From positions 620,001-684,000 of the forward strand of contig NZ_CP018616.1 of assembly GCF_002849855.1 (NCBI RefSeq): a DNA stretch of 64,000 nucleotides, in the 5' to 3' direction. Source of the stretch: Vibrio azureus (lineage in GTDB: Bacteria > Pseudomonadota > Gammaproteobacteria > Enterobacterales > Vibrionaceae). This document shows positions 8,660 through 16,472 of this stretch, in pieces. The notes beneath the pieces are model-generated. The model did not search any database. It was not told the DNA's origin and saw only the letters and a list, made by a program, of their open reading frames with translations. The first letter of the stretch is position 1; each line of letters begins with the position of its first letter. Made by a program: the position numbers and the translations under genes.

Positions 8660-9464
8660 TAAGAACCTTGGAAAAAAAACTGAGTATGTATCACATTATG
8701 CCCCTGAATTATTAGATCCTATTCCAAGACAAAGAGGAAGGGATGAGATCAAAGAAATACAGATGGCATCGCATGCGGGGTTTGATTTATGGACTGCTTT
8801 TGAAGTCTCTTGGTTAAACATGAAAGGCAAGCCTGTGGTGGCCATTGCTGAGTTTATTTTTCCTCACACTTCAGCCAATCTCATTGAGTCAAAATCTTTT
8901 AAATTGTATTTAAACAGTTTTAACCAAACTCGACTTGAATCTGCAGATGTTGTGATGGAGAAAATGGTACACGATCTGAGTCAAGCAGCAGGTGCGGAGG
9001 TCAGCGTCTCTTTCTCAGACGTAGCGACTCCACAAGAGTTAACCGTTAGCCGTGACTTCGATTGTATTGATCACTTAGACATCACAGTCGATGATTTTAG
9101 CTATGACGAAGATGCTTTATTAGGTAGCACAACGGATGAACAGGTAACTGAGTCACTGTGCTCACACCTTTTGAAATCTAACTGCCTCGTGACAAATCAG
9201 CCTGACTGGGGCAGCGTATACATTCGTTATACTGGAGCGAAAATAGATCAGGAGCGTCTCTTAAAATACCTGATTTCATTCCGAGAACATAATGAGTTTC
9301 ACGAGCAATGTGTCGAGCGTATCTACTCAGACATCAAGCGTTGTTGCGCGCCTGAAAAGTTGACCGTTTTTGCAAGATACACCAGACGTGGTGGTCTTGA
9401 TATCAACCCTTACCGCAGTGATTTTGAAGCTGAAATTTGTTCTGGTAGGAATCCAAGACAATAG
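8646..9464 (+). CDS. queF: NADPH-dependent preQ0 reductase QueF, divergent paralogue
   Basis: A 272-residue enzyme that reduces the nitrile of 7-cyano-7-deazaguanine (preQ0) to preQ1 on the way to queuosine. The bimodular, type II QueF layout is clear: ESKSFKLYLNSFNQTR near residue 80, the catalytic cysteine in KSNCLVTNQPDWG (about residue 180), HEQCVERI, and the end ARYTRRGGLDINPYRS. The middle is divergent compared with the usual vibrio QueF sequence I remember, so this may be a second, acquired copy. It is the last gene of the regulator-transporter-queF operon. A run of REP words follows immediately. Confidence 0.9.
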   Translation: MTTYNKNLGKKTEYVSHYAPELLDPIPRQRGRDEIKEIQMASHAGFDLWTAFEVSWLNMKGKPVVAIAEFIFPHTSANLIESKSFKLYLNSFNQTRLESADVVMEKMVHDLSQAAGAEVSVSFSDVATPQELTVSRDFDCIDHLDITVDDFSYDEDALLGSTTDEQVTESLCSHLLKSNCLVTNQPDWGSVYIRYTGAKIDQERLLKYLISFREHNEFHEQCVERIYSDIKRCCAPEKLTVFARYTRRGGLDINPYRSDFEAEICSGRNPRQ

Positions 9465-9813
9465 GGTTCTGAACAACTCGATTGGAACATGGGGCACTGT
9501 TTGAGTGCCTCATTTGATTTGTACTTATAATTTAACCTGTCTGTCCCGTTATTTTTTGCGTTAGCTGTGGGCTTCCAGCTTAAGAAACAAACATGCCTGT
9601 CCCGATAATTTCCCCACTGATTTCTTGCCATTAATTTCTTCTGGCTTCCTGCTAGATTGATATGTCTGTCCTAATAGGATCGTTCTTCTAGTTTTCTTTC
9701 ATTTTTAATAATTATGTCTAAAACAGAAAGTTTGACGACTTTCATCAATAGTTTGCTCTTGTAGGTTGATAGATAATCTATCCATTTTAAATTTAACTCT
9801 GTAAGTGACTAAA
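9465..9813. other. REP-rich gap upstream of the effector operon
   Basis: This stretch contains three REP words (9538, 9594, 9663) and then the leader of the chaperone-effector operon. Within the leader, GATAGAT-A-ATCTATC (9768-9782) is a 15-bp near-perfect palindrome that could be an operator. I cannot identify an ExsA-type box with confidence. Confidence 0.5.
9536..9676 (+). repeat. REP pair A plus a third REP word
   Basis: REP words lie at 9538-9551 and 9594-9607, in direct orientation, enclosing a small AGCTG...CAGCT hairpin. The roughly 75-bp pair 9536-9611 is nearly identical to 12551-12623 on the other side of the chaperone-effector genes. A third, weaker word lies at 9663-9676. Confidence 0.8.
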
Positions 9814-10251
9814 ATGACAACGACAACCTTTAATGAGTTACTGTCAAATGTTGCTCGACATCTCGGTTTAGAGTCATTACAAACGGATGATTCAGGCATA
9901 TGCGAGCTTTTAATTAATGAAGAAACTCTTCTTATATTGAGAAAGGATGAAGCTAATAATAGCCTGCAGTTACTCTCTCAAGTAACCGCAACGGCAGGAG
10001 CTGAAGATAAAAGTATTGCTAGCAAGATCTTCTTTAGCCATAGTGGCGAGTCTCTACAGGGGAACGGTCCAGAGCTCGCTTGGAATGATGATGTCGGGCT
10101 GATTGCCTATAAATCTCTCTGCTAGAGCAATACTGATGCACAGAAAGTCTGCGAGCAAATTGGCTTAATTATAGAGTGGCTCTCGCAACTATCAGATTCA
10201 GACGTTAAACAAAGTCAGGAAAGCTCTATTCATTCTCAGCGTTGGGTGTAA
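9814..10251 (+). pseudogene. Type III chaperone (SycO-like), interrupted by in-frame TAG
   Basis: The ATG at 9814 opens a frame of 103 codons that stops at TAG (10123-10125). The same frame then continues for 41 codons to TAA at 10249-10251, 7 nt before the effector start. The joined product would be about 145 residues, acidic, with the opening NELLSNVARHLGLESL and DSGICELLINEE typical of class I type III secretion chaperones (CesT/SycO-like). SycO of Yersinia is of similar size and also precedes ypkA/yopO. The gene is therefore probably a recently broken SycO, or the shorter form is what is made. A GTG at 9805 is an alternative start. The call of SycO rests mainly on position, size and composition. 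Confidence 0.7.
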
Positions 10252-10258
10252 GAAATAT

Positions 10259-12448
10259 ATGAAGATATCAGCAGCACAATCTAGAGGAATGACCGAAGTT
10301 CAGGCCCATGAGCATCTGAGGAAAAATGCGAATAAGTCGATAGGAGAGCTCACGGTCAATGGTAAAAAATATCGAGTTACTGATAATGAAGTACTTCGTG
10401 AGAATCCGAGTCAAGGAGCCGCTCGTTTTCGTGAAGGTATTGCGAAAATTTTTAATAGACAGTCACCTCGACGTTCTATTGCTCTGGCTTTAACAGCAAC
10501 ATTAAAAACTGCTAAACAGCAGATCCCACAGCAAGCTTCGCAAAATAAGACAGTGCCTTTGTCTAATATTTTTGGTGCGAAACCAGAGACATCCTTGCCA
10601 TTAGGTTGGAAGGGTGAACCTCCTCTTGGTGCGCCAAATTTAGAAGGGATGAAAGCGGTGGAAACCGATAAATTTGCTGAAGGTGAAAGTCATATCAGCA
10701 TCATGCAAACCCAAGATGGCCAAAGACTGGTTGCCAAAATTGAACGTTCTGTTGCCGAAGGGCACTTGCTACAAGAACTTGAAGCCTACCAGCATATTTA
10801 TGAAACTGTTGGAAAACACCCTAATCTTGGTAATGTTCATGGTATGGCTATTGTGCCTTACGGTAGTAGAAAAGAAGAAGCCCTGTTGATGGATGAGGTG
10901 GATGGACGAAGAGGTTCTGAGACATTCAGGATCTTGGCAAACAACCTTAAAAAAGGGAAGATTTCTAGTGAAGAATATTGGGGAACGATAAAGTTTATTG
11001 CCCTCAGGCTTTTAGATGTGACTGCTCATCTTAGCAAAGCTGGTATTAGCCACAATGATATCAAGCCTGACAATATTGTGTTTGATAAGAAAACAGGAGA
11101 ACCCATCGTTATCGATTTAGGGTTGCACTCTCGATTTGGTGAGGAAGTTAAAGGTTTTACCGATTCATTCAAAGCTCCAGAGCTTCAGGCTTTCAGTACT
11201 TCTGCATCAGAAAAAAGCGATGTGTTTTTGGTTGCATCTACTTTGCTACATGGTATTGAAGGGTTTGAATTTGGCTCTGAACGTAAGCCTAATCAAGGGC
11301 TAAGCTTGATGTCTTCGGTGCCACGCCAAGTCGATAAAGAAGGGAATGTGACTCATCAAGCGGGTTTTGCTGGTGTCGAAACTGCCTACACTCGATTTTT
11401 CGACACTGTCCTGGATTCGAACCCGCAGCTTAGAGCGGATGCTACTTCAGCCAAACAGCATGAGTTTTTGACAGATGGTATTATTGATGAGAACGTTGCC
11501 AAACAAGTTTTGACGGATTCCTTGGCTGAGGAAACGGTACTTACATCTAATAGAGAGTCTCCAGTGAAGGAAAAAGCGCTTCAAGATGCCTACCACAACT
11601 TAAGGGAGCATCTGACTGCCAGTAGTACAAATAACCTTCGGCAAGGTTATGCTTTTAATGACTTAGTTACAACCTTGACGCTATTGAATAAAGCGGAATC
11701 TCAAGGACTCTCGAGCTCCGATAAATTTCGTTCACTGGATAATCTGATGACTAAAACGAATAAAGTCATGGTTGATTACGTGAAACGAAACTTGGCGAAT
11801 GATGGCACTAACTCTGGTGAATTATCCATAAAGTTTCAAGACGGCATCGAAGGTAAAAGTACGCAATCATTTTTAGCTAATATTGAGAGAGGTCTTGAGG
11901 CGCCAAGTTCTTTTGCTGATATTCGCTCATTAGAAAGAGAGCAACAGTTGGTCGAGACTATGTTTACTGTTCTGTTATCATCGACTGAAAAAGACAAAAC
12001 ACCAATTAGAGCAGAAATTTACTCTTTACTTAATCATCTTGCTGAAGTGAAAAAGGCACTTTCATCACGAGTTGATACCCTGAAAGCAGAGCAAGCTAAT
12101 GCAGCAAGCAGTGTTGTGTCTTTACTGGATAGCTCACAGGAATGGTTTACACAAGCAAAGCAAACATTAGAGAATTTCGACAAAGTAACACCTCGTGTTA
12201 AGTTTGGAACTAATGAGAGCGTGCAAGCCCATCAGCAGATGATTTCTGCTCATGCAACGATGGCGTTACAAGAAGTATCTCAGTCTATCGGTAAAATTAA
12301 ACAGTTTGCTCATGATGCAAGGCCGTTGCTCGTCGCTTTGGGAGAGCGTCCGCTTGTTGATCACAGCCTGACTTTTCAGCGAGAGAGGCTACGAGAGGCT
12401 GCAACTGTCGCAGAACGATTGAGTCGTTTAGAGTTTGAATGGGTCTAA
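10259..12448 (+). CDS. YpkA/YopO-like type III effector Ser/Thr kinase
   Basis: A 729-residue homologue of Yersinia YpkA/YopO (and Aeromonas AopO), similar along the whole length. YopO is injected into host cells, where actin activates its kinase and its C-terminal domain blocks Rho GTPases. Here the N-terminal membrane/chaperone-binding part (1-110) is followed by the kinase domain: VAKIERS (Lys160), the catalytic loop HNDIKPDN with Asp267 and Lys269, and DLG at 286-288. The GDI-like domain keeps Tyr588, Asn592 and Glu596, matching the Rac-contact residues of YpkA. The C-terminal actin-activation helix ends RLSRLEFEWV. It is intact and follows the interrupted chaperone by 7 nt, so translation may be coupled. 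No secretion apparatus is in the window. Confidence 0.92.
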   Translation: MKISAAQSRGMTEVQAHEHLRKNANKSIGELTVNGKKYRVTDNEVLRENPSQGAARFREGIAKIFNRQSPRRSIALALTATLKTAKQQIPQQASQNKTVPLSNIFGAKPETSLPLGWKGEPPLGAPNLEGMKAVETDKFAEGESHISIMQTQDGQRLVAKIERSVAEGHLLQELEAYQHIYETVGKHPNLGNVHGMAIVPYGSRKEEALLMDEVDGRRGSETFRILANNLKKGKISSEEYWGTIKFIALRLLDVTAHLSKAGISHNDIKPDNIVFDKKTGEPIVIDLGLHSRFGEEVKGFTDSFKAPELQAFSTSASEKSDVFLVASTLLHGIEGFEFGSERKPNQGLSLMSSVPRQVDKEGNVTHQAGFAGVETAYTRFFDTVLDSNPQLRADATSAKQHEFLTDGIIDENVAKQVLTDSLAEETVLTSNRESPVKEKALQDAYHNLREHLTASSTNNLRQGYAFNDLVTTLTLLNKAESQGLSSSDKFRSLDNLMTKTNKVMVDYVKRNLANDGTNSGELSIKFQDGIEGKSTQSFLANIERGLEAPSSFADIRSLEREQQLVETMFTVLLSSTEKDKTPIRAEIYSLLNHLAEVKKALSSRVDTLKAEQANAASSVVSLLDSSQEWFTQAKQTLENFDKVTPRVKFGTNESVQAHQQMISAHATMALQEVSQSIGKIKQFAHDARPLLVALGERPLVDHSLTFQRERLREAATVAERLSRLEFEWV

Positions 12449-12550
12449 AAACCACATCAAAGTGACGGCTGTTTAATCGTCTTATTTGCCTCCAATGGCT
12501 GTTTTTTGTTATTGGAGGCACATGCACCCACCCTTTACATGAACAATTAA

Positions 12551-12623
12551 CCTGTCTGTCCCGTTAGTTTTTTTAGCTGTGAGCCTCCAGCTTAAGAAAC
12601 AAACATGCCTGTCCCGATAATTT
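12551..12623 (+). repeat. REP pair B (direct repeat of 9536-9611)
   Basis: REP words at 12553-12566 and 12606-12619 enclose the same AGCTG...CAGCT hairpin as pair A. The two blocks differ at only a few positions. They flank the SycO-like/YopO-like pair in direct orientation, 3.0 kb apart. Confidence 0.8.
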
Positions 12624-12693
12624 CTTTTGCTCATTTCCTTTGTTCGGGAGAAAAAGTTACCATACCGTGACTTTATCAAGGAGAGATACCAGC

Positions 12694-13992
12694 ATGAATC
12701 ATTACTGCGAATTTGTTGATGCGGGCATAAAATACCAACCTCATATTTTTCAACTTCCTCTCGATTACCAAGATCCTGCAAAAGGGCACATCGACGTTTT
12801 TGCACGCTCTTTAACCTCAACAGAAAAAGGGGCGTGTGAGCGACCTTGGCTGGTGTACTTTCAAGGTGGGCCTGGCTTTCCTTCACCTAGACAAAATGGC
12901 CACAACAGCTGGATAAAACGTGCGCTACAAAATTACCGAGTGTTGTTGTTGGATCAAAGAGGGACAGGCAACAGTACTGTCATCTCACATCAAACACTCG
13001 CGCACCTCTCACCTCAAGAGCAAGCGGAATACTTAAGCCATTTTCGAGCTGATAATATTGTGCGCGATGCAGAACAAATTCGTCAGCATTTTTCCGTAGA
13101 GAAATGGGCAATTCTTGGTCAAAGTTTTGGTGGTTTTTGTTCGTTAACGTACTTATCACTTTTTCCCGATAGTTTGCTATGCAGTTACATTACCGGTGGT
13201 GTGCCGCCGATCAGTGGTCATCCGGATCGAGTCTATGAGGCCACCTTCAAAAGAGTCATCGAAAAGAATCAGGCTTTTTTTAAGCAATTTCCTCAAGCTC
13301 AGCAACTTTGCCAAAACATTGCTGATCATTTACTCGAAACAGAAGAATATTTGCCAAACGGGCAGCGCTTCACCGTTGAGCAATTTCAGCAGTTGGGCAT
13401 CAACTTTGGTATGAGTGACAGCTTTTTACCGACGTATTACGCTCTTGAAAATGCCCTTATTAACGTAAACGGCAAACCTCAATTACGCTATGAATTTCTC
13501 AACCAAATGCTTATGGAGCAGAGTTTTCAAACTCATCCTATTTATGCCATTTTACATGAGTCAATTTATTGTCAGGGGCAAGCTTCTCATTGGAGTGCTC
13601 AGCGTGTACGAGAAACATTGCCAATGTTCCAGTATCAAAAGAATCAGCCTTTTTATTTTACTGGGGAGATGGTGTTTCCATGGATGTTTGAGCAATATGC
13701 GAATCTCATTCCTCTAAAACCCGCTGCTGAATTAATCGCACAAAAGCAAGATTGGACTTCGCTTTATGATGCCGAAACCTTAAGTAACAACAAAGTGCCA
13801 ATCAGCTGCGCCGTGTACGCCGATGATATGTTTGTCGAAATGGACCTTACGCGCCAAACATTAGCTGCGATCCCGAATTCAGCAGCCTGGATAACTAATG
13901 AATATGAGCATAATGGCCTGCGAGCTGACGGAGAAAAGATTTTAGATAAGCTGATCACCATGGGTGAGCAGCTAGCCGCCACTTTAGAATAA
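12694..13992 (+). CDS. Alpha/beta hydrolase, prolyl aminopeptidase-like (S33)
   Basis: A 432-residue alpha/beta hydrolase that looks like the proline iminopeptidase family (S33), which removes N-terminal proline from peptides. The oxyanion-hole segment YFQGGPGFPSP comes first, then DQRGTGNST, then the nucleophile elbow GQSFGGF (Ser about 159). A late Asp is likely in VYADDMFVEMD and His in EYEHNGL. This is the order seen in S33 enzymes with HGGPG-like motifs. No signal peptide is seen, so it is cytoplasmic. The ATG at 12694 has AAGGAG 10 nt upstream; an earlier in-frame start at 12640 would run into the REP block. Confidence 0.8.
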   Translation: MNHYCEFVDAGIKYQPHIFQLPLDYQDPAKGHIDVFARSLTSTEKGACERPWLVYFQGGPGFPSPRQNGHNSWIKRALQNYRVLLLDQRGTGNSTVISHQTLAHLSPQEQAEYLSHFRADNIVRDAEQIRQHFSVEKWAILGQSFGGFCSLTYLSLFPDSLLCSYITGGVPPISGHPDRVYEATFKRVIEKNQAFFKQFPQAQQLCQNIADHLLETEEYLPNGQRFTVEQFQQLGINFGMSDSFLPTYYALENALINVNGKPQLRYEFLNQMLMEQSFQTHPIYAILHESIYCQGQASHWSAQRVRETLPMFQYQKNQPFYFTGEMVFPWMFEQYANLIPLKPAAELIAQKQDWTSLYDAETLSNNKVPISCAVYADDMFVEMDLTRQTLAAIPNSAAWITNEYEHNGLRADGEKILDKLITMGEQLAATLE

Positions 13993-14062
13993 AAGGCCAC
14001 TCAAAAGCAGGACAGGCGCAAATAGAACAAAAGTAATCATGAAAAGGGTTACTGAGTTAATG

Positions 14063-14110
14063 TGTCTGTCCCGATAACATTCCTTTCCGATAACATTGCT
14101 AGTCCCGATA
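14063..14110 (+). repeat. REP word and degenerate partner
   Basis: A full word TGTCTGTCCCGATA at 14063-14076 is followed by partial copies around 14085-14110 (CCGATAACATT, AGTCCCGATA) between the hydrolase and exonuclease genes. An inverted partial copy lies near 14008. Confidence 0.6.
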
Positions 14111-14113
14111 GGC

Positions 14114-14752
14114 TTACAAAAGCTCTCTAGCCATGGAACGTGCTCGGCTACTGGCAAGGAGCGGCTCCATTTTTCCTTTGGCCGTCTTACTAATGGTTTG
14201 CATAAGCTGAAAGCTCGGCGTTGTGATTCCAGACTGCTCCAGTTGTTCGATCATTAACAGCCAGAGTTTTGCTGTGACCTCGGCATCGGCGAGAGCGCGG
14301 TGAAATACACCATCATTGTCGATGTTTTTGTAGCGAACAAGCTCGCCTAGCTTATGCGAAGGGGCATCTTGAATCAGTCGCCTTGCAACCAGCAGAGAAC
14401 AGGCAAACTCACCGGAATAATTACCATGGATTCGTTCAAGCTCTGCATCTAAAAATCGTTTATCAAACGAAGCGTTGTGCGCGATAAGATTTTCGCCAGC
14501 AATGAATTCACTGAATGAAGCCATCACCTCTTCGCAGCTCGGAGCTGTGCGCAACATGTGATTGCTAATGCCAGTGTAGTGTTCAATGAAAGAGCTGACT
14601 CTAAAACCGGGATTCATTAACTGCTGAAAACTATCGACAACCTTGCCATCAACCAGTTTGACCGCGCCAATCTCAATGGCACGATCGCCCATATTCGGTG
14701 AGAGCCCCGTAGTTTCAAAGTCGAGGACGACAACGGAGTTAGCTTGAGTCAT
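14114..14752 (-). CDS. DEDDh 3'-5' exonuclease (DnaQ/epsilon-like)
   Basis: A 212-residue protein with the complete DEDDh exonuclease domain. Exo I is VLDFETTGL (Asp and Glu near residues 10-12), Exo II is NASFDKRFL (Asp about 98), and Exo III is [11 protein letters not shown] (His and Asp near 153-158). Such proteins remove nucleotides from 3' ends of DNA or RNA. It is not the polymerase III epsilon subunit, because it lacks the long C-terminal tail and stands alone. The ATG at 14752 is preceded by GGA; a TTG four codons earlier is the only other start. Role in repair or RNA turnover unknown. Confidence 0.85.
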   Translation of the reverse strand: MTQANSVVVLDFETTGLSPNMGDRAIEIGAVKLVDGKVVDSFQQLMNPGFRVSSFIEHYTGISNHMLRTAPSCEEVMASFSEFIAGENLIAHNASFDKRFLDAELERIHGNYSGEFACSLLVARRLIQDAPSHKLGELVRYKNIDNDGVFHRALADAEVTAKLWLLMIEQLEQSGITTPSFQLMQTISKTAKGKMEPLLASSRARSMARELL

Positions 14753-14831
14753 GAATATTTCCAATGTAACAGTAAGACGAAATAGCCATTAAGCGTGACC
14801 GTTCGAAGCGCTTTTTGCAAGAAAAGTTAAG

Positions 14832-14846
14832 GCGTCTGTCCCGTTA
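14832..14846 (+). repeat. REP word
   Basis: A single word GCGTCTGTCCCGTTA lies just after the end of the minus-strand hydrolase gene at 14856. Confidence 0.65.
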
Positions 14847-14855
14847 GTGTATTAT

Positions 14856-15914
14856 TTAATCTATATGCTGATTAAGAAAATCAAGTAACTCTTCAGGGTA
14901 ATGGTTGAAGTACCCATAACCATCAAAACGCTTTCCACTTCCAAAGGGCTTGGCCTCATTTGGACCTACCCAAATAAGCGTTTTAGTAGTCGGGCAAGCC
15001 TCGTAGATAAGTTGAACATCATTGATGCCAGTTGTTTTATCAAGGGTATATTGGTCGTCTTTTACTTGGCAGAATAACATTGGCACTCTTACCTGACTGA
15101 TATGCTCCAGTACGTTGGAGTAACCAAAGCCAACTTTATTAAATTGAGCTTTTTCGACTTGATCGACCAAATCAATATGTAATTTCTTATGAATGAAACG
15201 GTAGGTCATGTTGTAAGAGAGCGTTGGTTGAATCGCAACATGGCACTTTACATTTCCCCAAAAAATGGCATCGGGAGATTTGTCCCACGCGGTAATGGCT
15301 GCATTGGCTCCCATGCATTGGGAAATAAGCGCGATTGCATTCGTTTTGAGTAAATCATGTGTTGAAACGTACTCCAATGACCCGAGTAGATCTTGCCACT
15401 CTGTGACGCCAGCACCAACAGGTACTTCATGACCTATCATAGTTTTGCCTATTCCACCATCGCTGTCACCTTGGCCTCTGTGGTCGTACATTAAAATACT
15501 AAATCCCGCGTCATAGAGATGTTTGGCCATAGGTAAAAACTCAACAGGCACACCGTCGAGCCCTTTAACTGCTCCATAACGTGTGCAGGTGAGTGGGTGA
15601 TTGATGATGGCAAGCTTACTTGAATTGGTTCGAATGATTTCCCATCCGCTTAAACGGACACCATCTTGAGTATGAATATCGATATCTTGATAGGGCATGC
15701 CATAATCCTTTGGCGTCTTGGGATTCCCTAGTCGTGCAGGGGCAATGCGTTCATTAACAATCACTTTCGTTAACAGCTTCGGGAGAAAAGGTAAGTGAGA
15801 AACTAGTCCTTTAGGAGCGCGTGTCAGGTTAGGGTGACAGGTATCGTTCGACATTGTCTTTAGTCCATATTGTTCAAACTGATTAAGCAACCAGTATAGT
15901 ATGTTACTATCCAC
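14856..15914 (-). CDS. Alpha/beta hydrolase with a cysteine at the nucleophile elbow
   Basis: A protein of up to 352 residues with the alpha/beta hydrolase pattern: YDHRGQGDSDGG after strand 4, then the elbow ISQCMGANA, where the usual serine is a cysteine (Cys200 from the GTG start, Cys180 from the ATG at 15854). A late VKDDQYT acid segment and a C-terminal GYFNHYPEEL histidine are plausible triad partners. Cysteine nucleophiles occur in dienelactone hydrolases, but the substrate here is unknown. The start is uncertain: the GTG at 15914 has no ribosome site and the ATG at 15854 has only a weak one. It is a single gene between REP words. Confidence 0.7.
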   Translation of the reverse strand: MDSNILYWLLNQFEQYGLKTMSNDTCHPNLTRAPKGLVSHLPFLPKLLTKVIVNERIAPARLGNPKTPKDYGMPYQDIDIHTQDGVRLSGWEIIRTNSSKLAIINHPLTCTRYGAVKGLDGVPVEFLPMAKHLYDAGFSILMYDHRGQGDSDGGIGKTMIGHEVPVGAGVTEWQDLLGSLEYVSTHDLLKTNAIALISQCMGANAAITAWDKSPDAIFWGNVKCHVAIQPTLSYNMTYRFIHKKLHIDLVDQVEKAQFNKVGFGYSNVLEHISQVRVPMLFCQVKDDQYTLDKTTGINDVQLIYEACPTTKTLIWVGPNEAKPFGSGKRFDGYGYFNHYPEELLDFLNQHID

Positions 15915-16010
15915 AGCGCGTTTTTCTGCTTTTTTCGAAGAGAGATGAGATAAGTCAATCTCAACTCCATCAGTTCAAACTTTATTTTCTTTATGGGATG
16001 GGCGGTACGA

Positions 16011-16472
16011 TTATTCAGTGACTTGAGGTGGATATATGCGCCACTCTACCTCTGGCATCTCAGACAGTGATGCTTGAATTTCTCGCTCGACTTCTGTCCA
16101 AGGTAAGCCACCTAAGCCACTGCCAAGCGCGGGTAAGGCGACCGAGGTTAACTCCAATCGTTTTACTTCTTTTATTAGATCCGCTAAACCGTCTTTGATG
16201 TATTCAATTTTAGATTTTCCTCTCCAGTGAGCTTTGGTTGGAAAGTTGATGATGTAGAAGGGAGCACTGATTGATTGAGTGGCAACCGTTAGCATTTTAC
16301 CTGTTGTGAGCTCTTTACTATCACAGGCTGATTTATAGGCTTTAAAATTGTCTGGAAACACGTTTTTAAATTGCAAGGCCAGTCCTTTTCCCATCACTCC
16401 GACAGTATTGACGGGGTTAATAATGGCATCAGCTTGGTTGTGTAAGATATTTCCGTTAGTGTATGAAATCAT
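16011..16472 (-). CDS. Macrodomain protein (DarG-like ADP-ribose hydrolase domain)
   Basis: A 153-residue single macrodomain. Clear motifs: NGNILHNQADAIINPVNTVGVMGKGLAL, with the ADP-ribose-binding Asn and the GVMGKG loop, then ALPALGSGLGGL, the second phosphate-binding loop. The NFPTKAHWRG segment is typical of the DarG/TARG1-like branch that removes ADP-ribose from DNA or protein. DarG is normally the antitoxin of DarT, but no DarT gene is next to it, and it lacks the extra C-terminal domain of full DarG. It lies just outside the ssrA island boundary. Activity as an ADP-ribosyl hydrolase is a family-level inference. Confidence 0.85.
   Translation of the reverse strand: MISYTNGNILHNQADAIINPVNTVGVMGKGLALQFKNVFPDNFKAYKSACDSKELTTGKMLTVATQSISAPFYIINFPTKAHWRGKSKIEYIKDGLADLIKEVKRLELTSVALPALGSGLGGLPWTEVEREIQASLSEMPEVEWRIYPPQVTE

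Noticed and set aside
8646..9464. queF as part of a 7-deazaguanine DNA modification (Dpd) system
   Set aside because: No dpd-like genes (transglycosylase, helicases) accompany it; it is a complete reductase next to a precursor importer, so tRNA queuosine is the simpler reading.
10259..12448. Naming the effector VopO
   Set aside because: VopO is already used for an unrelated Vibrio parahaemolyticus effector; this protein is YpkA/YopO-like.
12509..12886. Minus-strand ORF across REP pair B
   Set aside because: It runs antisense to the REP block and the start of the hydrolase gene, with no protein features.
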